A stretch of DNA of 64,000 nt, taken from positions 40,150 through 104,149 of the forward strand of contig JAPLKO010000051.1 in NCBI GenBank assembly GCA_026388015.1, given 5' to 3'. How positions within the stretch are numbered: the stretch's first letter is position 1; each line of letters starts with the position of its first letter. Shown in pieces: positions 18,183-27,748 of the stretch. The notes beneath the pieces are model-generated. The model worked only from the letters and a program-made list of their open reading frames with translations, was not told where the DNA came from and made no database searches. The position numbers and the translations under genes were made by a program. This stretch comes from Candidatus Firestoneibacteriota bacterium (lineage in GTDB: Bacteria > Oederibacteriota > D2-FULL-39-29).

Positions 18183-18473
18183 ATGAATATAAAGCCATTG
18201 GAAGACAGGATTTTGGTAAAACCGCTTGAAGGCGGAGAAACTAAGAAAGGCGGGATTATAATCCCGGATTCAGCGAAGGAAAAACCGGAGGAAGGAAAAG
18301 TAATAGCAGTCGGCGCCGGTAAGATACTGGAAAACGGAACAAAGAAACCGCTTTCCGTAAAGAAAGGCGATTTTGTAATGTTTGCAAAATATGCAGGTAA
18401 TGAAATCACTATTGACGGGGACAAGCATCTCATTATGAGAGAAGAAGACGTTCTCGCAATAATTGAGAAATAG
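18183..18473 (+). CDS. groES: Co-chaperonin GroES
   Basis: GroES is the 10-kDa lid that closes the GroEL folding chamber. The 96-residue protein begins [16 protein letters not shown] and carries the mobile loop [20 protein letters not shown] and the VLAIIE end typical of the family. The ATG at 18183 is chosen over a GTG at 18171 because it gives the family N-terminus and is preceded by a strong TAGGAGG. It is the first gene of groES-groEL-dnaK and lies directly behind the sigma-54 promoter. Confidence 0.97.
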   Translation: MNIKPLEDRILVKPLEGGETKKGGIIIPDSAKEKPEEGKVIAVGAGKILENGTKKPLSVKKGDFVMFAKYAGNEITIDGDKHLIMREEDVLAIIEK

Positions 18474-18486
18474 TCAATAAAATATT

Positions 18487-18509
18487 ATCCGCCTAAAATA
18501 TTGGCGGAT
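18487..18509. other. Intercistronic hairpin between groES and groEL
   Basis: ATCCGCC and GGCGGAT form a perfect 7-bp stem around a 9-base loop. No T-run follows, so it is not a terminator. It may stabilise or process the mRNA and help set the GroES:GroEL ratio; this is inference. Confidence 0.5.
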
Positions 18510-18532
18510 GACAATATCAATGACAATAATGA

Positions 18533-20197
<1,665 letters not shown>

Positions 20198-20211
20198 AAA
20201 TATTAGACTTG

Positions 20212-20232
20212 GGGCAGGCTAAAAACCTGCCC
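20212..20232. other. Intercistronic hairpin between groEL and dnaK
   Basis: GGGCAGG and CCTGCCC form a perfect 7-bp stem around a 7-base A-rich loop. The following bases TATAGTTC give no T-run, so full termination is unlikely. It could be a processing site or a partial terminator that separates dnaK dosage from groESL. Confidence 0.5.
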
Positions 20233-20257
20233 TATAGTTCTAGAGGCGGATGAAAAT

Positions 20258-22132
20258 ATGGCTAAAATAATAGGAATAGACTTAGGTACCAGTAATTCGG
20301 CGGCAGCGGCTATGATAGGCGGAAAGCCTACTATTATACCTTCCGCGGAAGGTACTTCCATAGGCGGAAAAGCGTTCCCGTCTTATGTGGCTTTTACAAA
20401 GGACGGGCAAAAACTTGTAGGTGAACCTGCAAGGCGTCAGGCAGTATCAAATACCGAAGGGACAGTAATTGCCATCAAAAGAAAGATGGGTTCGGATTAT
20501 AAAGTAAAAATTTACGGTAAAGAGTACACGCCCCAGCAGCTCTCGGCGTATATACTTCAAAAAATAAAATCAGATGCAGAAGCATTTCTAGGCGAAAAAG
20601 TAGAAAAGGCCGTAATTACCGTTCCGGCGTATTTCAATGATAACCAGAGACAGGCGACAAAAGATGCGGGCACTATCGCCGGTCTTGAAGTAGTCAGGAT
20701 TATCAACGAGCCGACGGCGGCGTGTCTTTCTTACGGTCTGGACAAAGCAGGGAAAGACCAGAAGATTCTGGTGTTTGACCTTGGCGGCGGAACACTTGAT
20801 GTTACCATTATGCATATGGCAGAAGGCGTCTTTGAGGTTATCTCCACAAGCGGCGATACGCAGCTCGGCGGGACCGATATGGATAATGCGATAATCAAGT
20901 ACATAGCCGATGAGTTCCAGCGCGCCGAAGGTATTGATCTGAATAAAGATAGGATGGCGGTACAGCGTCTGCGCGAAGCGGCGGAGAAAGCGAAAATAGA
21001 GCTTTCCACGACTCTGGAGACGGATGTTAATCTGCCGTTCATCTCTGCAAATGCTTCCGGTCCGAAACATCTGGTTATGAAGATGACCAGGGCAAAGCTG
21101 GAAGAGCTTATCCGGCCGACAATAGACAAATGCAGAAAGCCTGTAGAAAATGCACTGGCAGACGGTAAACTTACTGCGAAGGATATTCATAAAGTAATTA
21201 TGGTCGGCGGTCCCACCAGAATGCCGATTGTGCAGAAATTTGTGGAAGAAGTAGTAGGAAAAGTAGTTGAGCACGGAGTGGATCCGATGGAGTGCGTGGC
21301 TATGGGCGCGGCGGTACAGGGCGCGGTCCTTACGGGCGACATCAAAGACGTGCTTCTTCTGGATGTTACCCCGCTGTCTCTCGGTATTGAAACTCTGGGC
21401 GGCGTATTTACCAACCTTATAGAAAGAAATACCACGATACCCACAAAAAAGAGTCAGATATTTTCTACTGCGGCCGACAATCAGCCGAGCGTAGAGATTC
21501 ATGTACTGCAGGGTGAGCGCAAGCTTGCGGCGGATAATACGACGCTCGGACGCTTTCAGCTTGTAGGTATTGCTCCGGCGCCGAGAGGCATGCCGCAGAT
21601 TGAGGTGGCGTTCGATATAGATGCGAACGGCATTATCCATGTCTCGGCAAAAGACCTGGGCACCGGCAAAGAACAGTCTATGAAGATTACCGCGCCGACC
21701 AAACTTTCCAAAGAAGATATTGAAAAGATGGTGAAGCAGGCGGAACAGTTTGCAGAGGATGACAAGAAAAAGGCGGAAGAAATTCAGGTTAAAAATGAAG
21801 CTGATTCGCTTATCTATCAGACTGAAAAGACTTTGGCGGAACACGCGGCAAAGGTTGACGAAGGTACAAAAAATGCTATTACAGAAGCTATCGCCGACTT
21901 GAAGAAAAAAGTAGAAGCAAAAGATACTGACGGCATAAAAGCCGGAGTAGAAAACCTAAAGAAAGTTTCACAGAAACTCGGCGAAGCCATCTACCAGCAA
22001 GCCCAACAGCAGCAGCAACAGAGCGCACAGGGTGCCGGCCAACAGCAGGATCCAAATGCAGGAGCCGGACCTAAAAAAGAAGGCGACAATGTAGTTGACG
22101 CCGATTTTAAGGTGGAAGACGAAAAGAAGTAG
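20258..22132 (+). CDS. dnaK: Molecular chaperone DnaK (Hsp70)
   Basis: DnaK binds and releases unfolded peptides in an ATP-controlled cycle. The 624-residue protein starts [19 protein letters not shown] and has the ATPase motifs [11 protein letters not shown] and [10 protein letters not shown], the substrate domain ([13 protein letters not shown]) and a Gln-rich tail ending [11 protein letters not shown], as in many bacterial DnaK proteins. GAGGCGG precedes the ATG. The usual partners grpE and dnaJ are not next to it. It is the last gene of the chaperone cluster, closed by a strong terminator. Confidence 0.97.
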   Translation: MAKIIGIDLGTSNSAAAAMIGGKPTIIPSAEGTSIGGKAFPSYVAFTKDGQKLVGEPARRQAVSNTEGTVIAIKRKMGSDYKVKIYGKEYTPQQLSAYILQKIKSDAEAFLGEKVEKAVITVPAYFNDNQRQATKDAGTIAGLEVVRIINEPTAACLSYGLDKAGKDQKILVFDLGGGTLDVTIMHMAEGVFEVISTSGDTQLGGTDMDNAIIKYIADEFQRAEGIDLNKDRMAVQRLREAAEKAKIELSTTLETDVNLPFISANASGPKHLVMKMTRAKLEELIRPTIDKCRKPVENALADGKLTAKDIHKVIMVGGPTRMPIVQKFVEEVVGKVVEHGVDPMECVAMGAAVQGAVLTGDIKDVLLLDVTPLSLGIETLGGVFTNLIERNTTIPTKKSQIFSTAADNQPSVEIHVLQGERKLAADNTTLGRFQLVGIAPAPRGMPQIEVAFDIDANGIIHVSAKDLGTGKEQSMKITAPTKLSKEDIEKMVKQAEQFAEDDKKKAEEIQVKNEADSLIYQTEKTLAEHAAKVDEGTKNAITEAIADLKKKVEAKDTDGIKAGVENLKKVSQKLGEAIYQQAQQQQQQSAQGAGQQQDPNAGAGPKKEGDNVVDADFKVEDEKK

Positions 22133-22162
22133 CCGGATGCGCCGCAATAAGAAAGAAAAAGG

Positions 22163-22202
22163 AGCGCTTTGGGAGCAAAACCCCAAAGCGCTTTTGTTTT
22201 TA
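22163..22202 (+). terminator. Rho-independent terminator after dnaK
   Basis: AGCGCTTTGGG and CCCAAAGCGCT form an 11-bp perfect stem around an 8-base loop, followed by TTTGTTTTT. It ends the groES-groEL-dnaK unit. Confidence 0.92.
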
Positions 22203-22280
22203 TGGGGGAATGCAGGACAAGCTGTATTTTGCATAAAATATATGGTATAAATATTAATATCAGACAGACAGGGGGTAGTA

Positions 22281-23441
22281 ATGAAAAACATTGTGAAATT
22301 ACTTCCGCAACTTCAAATAATTTTACTAATCATTTTTATCGGATCAGGATTCATTTTTGCGGATGTTACGAGAAAAAGAACGGAGCTCTCTGAAGGGACG
22401 TTTTATATATACTATGACAGTGAAAATAAAGAGATTGCCAGAGAGAAATATTCCCATAACCCTTTTGCCAGAGAGCTTATAAGCGGACAAGTTCCTGACG
22501 GGATTGTAATTGAAAAAACAAAAGATGGGGATTACCCGGGGACAATAGAGGAGAATTATAAAGATGGTAAACCTGACGGGCTGGTGAAAAGCACAATGAG
22601 TCTTCAGGGTGGGACTGTGATTTCAGAATTAAAATATTCAAACAACGGAAAAGACATGCAAATTAAAACAACAACTACATTCGGTTTTGGCTCATCAATT
22701 TCCACAAGTAATATTATTGATGGTAAAATTAATGGGGTTTCAAGAATAACAATGCACGACGAAGATGGTAATATTACTACGACTATGGAAATGACGTATG
22801 AGGATAATGAAATGGTTGGCGGTGTTAAATGTTTTGATAAAAACGGGAATTATGATCCGAAAATGAGTAAAGAAGTCAGCGAGAGAATGGCATCTTTGGC
22901 TTCTATGAAAATGCCTGAAAGTGGAACATCGAAAAACGAAGAAGAAACAGACCTTCTCTCCGGTAAAAGCATACTTCTTGTGATTCCTTCCGGGAAAGGG
23001 AGTGATACGGAGCAAGGGATAGTGAAGAAGATGCTTGAGTTGAATGCGGGGACAACAACGGTAGTGGAGCTTAAAGACGGGGAGATAAAATTAGATGCGG
23101 AAGGTTTTGATGCTGTATTATTTTTGGGGTGTATGGAATCATCAAAAAGTTTCTGGGAGAACAAAACGGTAATTGATTTCATTAAAAAAGCTAACAGTTC
23201 GAATAAAGTAATAGGCGCAATAGGTTTTGCCCCGTCGGCTCTTGCAAAAGCTGGTATCTTAAAAGAAAAAGACGCCACAGCCGGGGAAGGCGAAGAGCTG
23301 CAAAAAACATTCAAAGATAACGGTGTGAATTACAAAAAGAAAGAAGTCGTAGTTGCCGGAAATATTGTCACCGCCAACGGCGCCAAAGCCCTGAAAAAGT
23401 TCACAAACGAGCTCATAAAACTCCTGCAAAATAAAAAGTAA
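22281..23441 (+). CDS. Exported YwqK/MORN-like and DJ-1/PfpI-like fusion protein
   Basis: A 386-residue protein with a hydrophobic signal or anchor (residues about 8-27), a middle region of MORN-like/YwqK repeats (EENYKDGKPDGLVKS, SNIIDGKINGVSRI, TYEDNEMVGGVKCF) and a C-terminal domain from about residue 225 that follows the DJ-1/PfpI pattern (SILLVIPSGKGSD, DAVLFLGCM, VIGAIGFAPSALAKAGILKEKDAT, VVVAGNIVTANGAKAL). The nucleophile elbow, usually AICHGP, is AIGFAP, so the catalytic Cys is Gly315. It is therefore probably a binding rather than a catalytic domain. Neither the ligand nor the role is known. GGGGG precedes the ATG. Confidence 0.65.
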   Translation: MKNIVKLLPQLQIILLIIFIGSGFIFADVTRKRTELSEGTFYIYYDSENKEIAREKYSHNPFARELISGQVPDGIVIEKTKDGDYPGTIEENYKDGKPDGLVKSTMSLQGGTVISELKYSNNGKDMQIKTTTTFGFGSSISTSNIIDGKINGVSRITMHDEDGNITTTMEMTYEDNEMVGGVKCFDKNGNYDPKMSKEVSERMASLASMKMPESGTSKNEEETDLLSGKSILLVIPSGKGSDTEQGIVKKMLELNAGTTTVVELKDGEIKLDAEGFDAVLFLGCMESSKSFWENKTVIDFIKKANSSNKVIGAIGFAPSALAKAGILKEKDATAGEGEELQKTFKDNGVNYKKKEVVVAGNIVTANGAKALKKFTNELIKLLQNKK

Positions 23442-23598
23442 GAGTAATCAAAAAACAGGTGATTTTTTATTTGTTAAAATAACAGGGTATGGTACAAAAC
23501 AGAGTGTTTAGGTCTAAGCGCAATATTTCAATTGAAAGCGCCCTTTGAAAGCATAGTTATTACCTGTCATAAAGCAAGTTGTCATCTGCTCCAAATAT

Positions 23599-24072
23599 TT
23601 ACTCCATAGTAACGGTTGTCGCTGTTTCTGTTTCTTTGATGAAGCCTCTGGCGTAGTACCAGGTAAGAAGCAGCAAAAAGGCGGTTGCAAGAAAAGATGC
23701 CCTTATCCCGAAAGCTGCGGCGATACTTCCTCCGACTATGGGACCGAGTGCGGTACCGAGGAGAGAAAAAGCCTGGCAAAGGCCGAGTACCCCGCCCCGT
23801 TTATTTTCCACTGTCTGCCTGACGAGCAGAGTTTGCGTAGAAGGCAGTATTCCCGCCACAAAAGCGCCTATCAGTATGCGCACCGGAAATAAAAGATAAA
23901 TACTGAAAACAAAAGCCTGCGGAATAAAAGCAAGCCCCGTCCCGAGAAGGCTGATGGAAAGTATCTTCTTGTGGCTTTTTTTATCCCCATGCCGGCCATA
24001 TGAAAGAATAATATTATCCAGCTCAAATAGAGCTGTCGTTTCCAGTTGCCCATATAAGATATAATATACCAA
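23599..24072 (-). pseudogene. Truncated MFS transporter (C-terminal half)
   Basis: 157 codons cover only the second half of a major facilitator protein: the central loop motif GRHGDKKSHKKI followed by about five membrane segments (PVRILIGAFVAGILPSTQTLLVRQ, GVLGLCQAFSLLGTALGPIVGG). A complete MFS protein has about 400 residues and 12 segments; no N-terminal half can be read upstream in any frame. The first 25 codons (MVYYILYGQLETT) do not look like MFS sequence. Loss of the N-terminal half suggests a decayed gene. It faces the nagA gene. Confidence 0.65.
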
Positions 24073-24157
24073 GCGATTCTATTAAATTCCATAAATTAAT
24101 TAGAAAATTGTTAAAGAAGTAATTGAACGAATCTGAAACTTCTGGTAAAATCTTAAT

Positions 24158-24299
24158 ATGATACGGATTTGTAAAAAAGAAGAGTATGTTATTTTGGTTG
24201 AGATACTGCGTAACTCCTTTGCTGTAAAAAATGTATAAAAAGCTGGGAGTTGAATTCGTCGGCAGTATAGTAAATATGGCAAAAAAATATAAATACTAG
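24158..24299 (+). pseudogene. Remnant of a GNAT acetyltransferase gene
   Basis: An ATG at 24158 opens 26 codons (MIRICKKEEYVILVEILRNS) that look like a GNAT N-terminus and stop at 24236. Overlapping in another frame, codons from 24231 read MYKKLGVEFVGSIVNMAKKY, which resembles the C-terminal YKKLGF segment of the same family, and stop at 24297-24299. The middle, roughly 90 residues, is missing. This is consistent with an internal deletion plus frameshift. Recognition rests on two short segments, so it is tentative. Confidence 0.4.
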
Positions 24300-24312
24300 G
24301 AAGGGAAAAGAA

Positions 24313-25587
24313 ATGAAAAAAGCGTTTGTTAACGGAAAAGTAGTTACACCAAAAGGGATTGTAAAGGGCTCGCTGGTTATTGAAGACGGAAAGATTTCCG
24401 GGGTTGTTTCAGGAAAAGCGAAAGCTGATTATATCGAAGACGTAAAAGGTGCATATCTTTTACCCGGGTTTTTTGACACGCATCTGCACGGTGGCGGCGG
24501 CTACTCGAGCTCTCAGGGAAGATACGATGCAAAGCTTAAAGTCTTCGTCGGCAAAGAAGAAGAGTATCCGGAGAATTTTCAGCAGATCTTAAAGACCCAC
24601 GCTCGTCACGGAACCACCTCTATGATCTTAAGCACGGCGACGGACAGCGAAGAGAATATCAATAAGTTTATGAAAGCCGGGTGCGAGGTAATAAACAATT
24701 ATTCAAACGGGGCAAGACTTCTCGGTTTGGACATTGAAGGGGTTTTTATCAAGGATACGGCGTACTCGGGTGCTCAAGAGCCGAGGTATTTTAGAAAGCC
24801 GGATGTAAAGTATTTCGACAGGATAATGAAGCTTTCCGGCTGGAACATTAAACGGACTCTGGTTGCGCCGGAGTGGGGCGCGCCTGCGGTTAATTTTGTC
24901 AAGCATCTGGTAAGAAACGGCGTAGTACCGGGTGTAGGGCATAGCGGAGCGAGTTATGCTGATTTTATGAAAGCGTATGATGCGGGAGTAAAAGTGATCA
25001 TTCATTGCGGCAACGGGCCGATGAGTCAGAACTTTAAAGGCGGCGGCGTATTAGACGCTCTTTTTCATCTCAGGGGAAAAATTTGCGCGGAGCTTATTTG
25101 TGATTATCATCATCTTAATCCGGTCTGGGTGTCTTCTTTTCTGAAGAACTTTAATTTCAATGTTTTGGGTGTAACGGACTCTATGTTTGTGCTCGGCAGG
25201 GATGATATAAAGGAGTTTGGAAAGGCCGGAAACACCGCTGTTGTTAAAAAAGATATTATATTGATGAAGCATAAAGCTAACTGCCTGTGCGGGAGCAAAC
25301 TCAGCATGGACCGCGCTTTCCAGAACTTCCTTAATATATTTATGAAGAACCTGACCGGCTATCTTACAGGTCCGTTATTTGCCAAACCTATAAAATTTGA
25401 CAAGGCTCTGATTGAGGTTAGCAAACTTCTCTCCTTAAATCCCGCCAAACTTTACGGTTTTGATAAAGAGATAGGCACTCTGGAGAAAGGGAAACGGGCT
25501 GATGTTGTAATAATGCAGATTAAAAAAACCGGATCAGATTACAAATGCACCGTAAAAAAAGTTATCGCAAACGGGAAAGCAATTTAA
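24313..25587 (+). CDS. nagA: N-acetylglucosamine-6-phosphate deacetylase-like amidohydrolase
   Basis: A metal-dependent amidohydrolase of 424 residues, probably releasing acetate from GlcNAc-6-phosphate in amino-sugar catabolism. Motifs: GFFDTHLHGGGG (metal His pair), LDIEGVFI (metal-binding Glu), VGHSGASYADF, IIHCGNGPM (usually HLFNAM) and VTDSM (catalytic Asp). The C-terminus ends in the small beta domain (LEKGKRADVVIM, KKVIANGKAI). The divergent HCGNGPM motif leaves some doubt about substrate. GGAAGGG precedes the ATG. No nagB or PTS gene is nearby. Confidence 0.8.
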   Translation: MKKAFVNGKVVTPKGIVKGSLVIEDGKISGVVSGKAKADYIEDVKGAYLLPGFFDTHLHGGGGYSSSQGRYDAKLKVFVGKEEEYPENFQQILKTHARHGTTSMILSTATDSEENINKFMKAGCEVINNYSNGARLLGLDIEGVFIKDTAYSGAQEPRYFRKPDVKYFDRIMKLSGWNIKRTLVAPEWGAPAVNFVKHLVRNGVVPGVGHSGASYADFMKAYDAGVKVIIHCGNGPMSQNFKGGGVLDALFHLRGKICAELICDYHHLNPVWVSSFLKNFNFNVLGVTDSMFVLGRDDIKEFGKAGNTAVVKKDIILMKHKANCLCGSKLSMDRAFQNFLNIFMKNLTGYLTGPLFAKPIKFDKALIEVSKLLSLNPAKLYGFDKEIGTLEKGKRADVVIMQIKKTGSDYKCTVKKVIANGKAI

Positions 25588-25662
25588 AAAATAGTTCATT
25601 TAACTATAATATTTGCATCAGCGGTGTCATCAGCCCCGATTTCACTCGAGTCGTATTTATGC

Positions 25663-25691
25663 TTGAATAATCCAACCAATTACAATATAAT
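25663..25691 (+). promoter_or_regulatory. Sigma-70 promoter of the tatT gene
   Basis: TTGAAT (25663-25668) and a perfect TATAAT (25686-25691) are separated by 17 bases. Transcription should start near 25698, 24 bases before the tatT ATG. Confidence 0.7.
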
Positions 25692-25721
25692 ACTAACAAC
25701 TATATGTATTGGAGTAAAAAG

Positions 25722-26651
25722 ATGAAAAAAACAGTAATTCTTTCGGTTTTAGTCGCTTTTTTCGTCGTTTCTAACGGATGTTCTATTAAAGCTATTGCTT
25801 TAAACAGTGTCGGAGACGCGCTTTCCGGTGGCGGGACGGTTTTTACTTCGGATAACGACCCTGACCTTGTAAAAGAATCTCTTCCTTTCGCCTTAAAAAT
25901 GTATGAATCAGTTCTTGACGGAGTTCCAGACCATAAAGGGCTCATTCTTTCCACGGCCAAGGCATTCACCATGTACGGTTACGCGTTTTTACAGATGGAA
26001 GCGGATAATATAGATAAGAAAGATTATGAAAAAGCAAAGTATTTGAGGGAGAGGGCGCAGAAGCTTTACATCAGGGGAAGGGACTACGCCCTTAAAGGTC
26101 TTGAGCTTAATCATCCGGGTTTTAATGAACTCTTAAAAAAAGACGTAAAAGCTGCGCTTCTTCTTACAAACAAAGAGGACGTTTCGCTTCTTTACTGGGC
26201 CGGCTCCTCTTGGGTGGCTGCGCTGACTACTGACAAGGGGAATATCCAGCTGGTCATAGATTCTACCGTAGGCGCTGCGCTCGTCGGACGGGTTCTCGAA
26301 CTTGACGAAACTTATGACGACGGTTCGGCGCATGATTTTTACATCTCCTGGGAAGGCAGCCGTTCTGAATCCATGGGCGGAAGCGAAAAAAGAGCAAGAG
26401 AGCATTTCAAAAAAGCTCTTGAGATAAACAAAGGAAAAAAAGCCGGCACGTATCTTTCCCTCGCTGCAATTTCGCAGAGCAAACAGGATGTGAATGAGTT
26501 CCGGGAACTTTTAAAAAAAGCCCTGGAAATAGATGTTGATAAAAACCCGGAAAACCGTCTGGCAAACATAATCTACCAGAGAAGAGCAAAGTATATGCTT
26601 GAAAATATTGATGAGTTTTTTTTAATAGATGAGCCGACTGATTCAAAATAA
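25722..26651 (+). CDS. tatT: TRAP transporter TatT-type lipoprotein
   Basis: TatT is a TPR-fold lipoprotein that associates with the TRAP substrate-binding protein, described first in Treponema pallidum. This 309-residue protein has a signal peptide ending VVSNGC (possible lipid Cys20) and the family segment KAIALNSVGDALSGGGTVF, then helical repeats up to EHFKKALEINKGKKAGTYL. The ATG at 25722 with GGAG upstream is preferred over an in-frame ATG at 25704. It is followed by DctP-like and fused DctQM-like genes, which confirms the assignment. It probably sits on the inner membrane facing the periplasm. Confidence 0.85.
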   Translation: MKKTVILSVLVAFFVVSNGCSIKAIALNSVGDALSGGGTVFTSDNDPDLVKESLPFALKMYESVLDGVPDHKGLILSTAKAFTMYGYAFLQMEADNIDKKDYEKAKYLRERAQKLYIRGRDYALKGLELNHPGFNELLKKDVKAALLLTNKEDVSLLYWAGSSWVAALTTDKGNIQLVIDSTVGAALVGRVLELDETYDDGSAHDFYISWEGSRSESMGGSEKRAREHFKKALEINKGKKAGTYLSLAAISQSKQDVNEFRELLKKALEIDVDKNPENRLANIIYQRRAKYMLENIDEFFLIDEPTDSK

Positions 26652-26660
26652 TACAAAATT

Positions 26661-26706
26661 GTAGTTGCCTGATTTATCAGGCGCGCTCGATAAATCGAGC
26701 AACTAC
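26661..26706. repeat. REP-like palindromic element
   Basis: A 46-bp element with outer arms GTAGTTGC / GCAACTAC enclosing two small palindromes, CCTGATTTATCAGG and CTCGATAAATCGAG, separated by CGCG. It can fold as a three-way (clover-like) junction. The layout matches REP or BIME-type elements mobilised by RAYT transposases. It lies between tatT and dctP, inside what is otherwise one operon. Confidence 0.65.
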
Positions 26707-26735
26707 ATTGTAAATTATGCAGTAAAGGAAAATAT

Positions 26736-27728
26736 ATGATACGACTAATAGTAGTTCTTTTGACAATTCTAATTTGCACAAGCGCAAACGCCCTGACAAT
26801 AAAACTCGCAACGCTGGCTCCGGAACAATCCCCCTGGTACGACGTAATAAGAGGTATGGCGGATGACTGGTCGAAGGCTACGAACGGAGAAGTCAAGATC
26901 AGGATTTATGCGGGCGGGGTGGTCGGGGACGAGACGGATGTTGTGAGAAAAATAGGTATAGGTACTCTGGACGCCGGCTCTATTACCGCTGTGGGGATGT
27001 CCGATATTTGTAGCGAAATACAGGCGATGCAAATGCCGATGATGATACAGTCTTATGAGGAACTTGATTTTATTTTAAGTAAAGTAAGAAATAAACTTGA
27101 AACCTCCCTGGATAAAAAAGGTTACAAAGTGCTTAACTGGGGGGATGTCGGCTGGGTAAAGTTCTTTACGCAGAAAAAAGTTATCTTTCCGGATGATATG
27201 AAAGACCAGACGATGTTTGTCTGGGGCGGGGATACCGGAGTTCTGGACGCGTGGAAAGAAGCAGGCTTTAAAGTCATGCCTCTGGCTATTACCGACATGC
27301 TCACCTCATTACAGACAAAGAAAATAAATGCGTTCTCGACATCGCCTATTGCTGCGGCCTCTTTCCAATGGTTTGCGCTGGCGCCCAATATGTCGGACCT
27401 TAAGTGGGCGGCTTTGATAGGGGGGACGGTTATCAGCAAAAAATCCTGGAATAAAATACCTGAAAAGTACAGACCTGAACTCGAAAAGATAGCGGCAAAA
27501 AGAGGGGAAGATATGAAGTTAAAGATAAGAGCCCTCGAAGGTGAAGCTGTAAAAATAATGGTGAAGAACGGACTTAAAGTACATGAGATTCCGGAGTCTG
27601 CTGTTAAGGACTGGACCGAAAAGGCAAGAGGCGCCTATGTTAAGATTTTAACTACGCCTGAATTAAAAGCAATGTATGAGGAAATAAATAAATACCATTT
27701 AGAGTATCTTGATTTAAAAAAGAAATAA
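26736..27728 (+). CDS. dctP: TRAP transporter solute-binding protein DctP
   Basis: Periplasmic ligand-binding subunit of a TRAP transporter; 330 residues with a signal peptide (MIRLIVVLLTILICTSANA) and the family fold (KLATLAPEQSPWYDVIRGMADDW, RIYAGGVVGDE, MQMPMMIQSYEELD, LPLA-like region VMPLAITDML). The usual carboxylate-anchoring Arg cannot be placed with certainty, and TatP-type proteins often bind hydrophobic ligands instead. AAAGGA precedes the ATG. It lies between tatT and dctQM and completes a TatT-P-QM set. The substrate is unknown. Confidence 0.9.
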   Translation: MIRLIVVLLTILICTSANALTIKLATLAPEQSPWYDVIRGMADDWSKATNGEVKIRIYAGGVVGDETDVVRKIGIGTLDAGSITAVGMSDICSEIQAMQMPMMIQSYEELDFILSKVRNKLETSLDKKGYKVLNWGDVGWVKFFTQKKVIFPDDMKDQTMFVWGGDTGVLDAWKEAGFKVMPLAITDMLTSLQTKKINAFSTSPIAAASFQWFALAPNMSDLKWAALIGGTVISKKSWNKIPEKYRPELEKIAAKRGEDMKLKIRALEGEAVKIMVKNGLKVHEIPESAVKDWTEKARGAYVKILTTPELKAMYEEINKYHLEYLDLKKK

Positions 27729-27748
27729 AATAAAGTTTAAAGGAAAAC

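Noticed and set aside
20588..21844. A 418-codon open frame antisense to dnaK
   Set aside because: Long antisense frames are a known side effect of dnaK codon usage; dnaK itself is certain and the antisense product has no recognisable domain or ribosome binding site.
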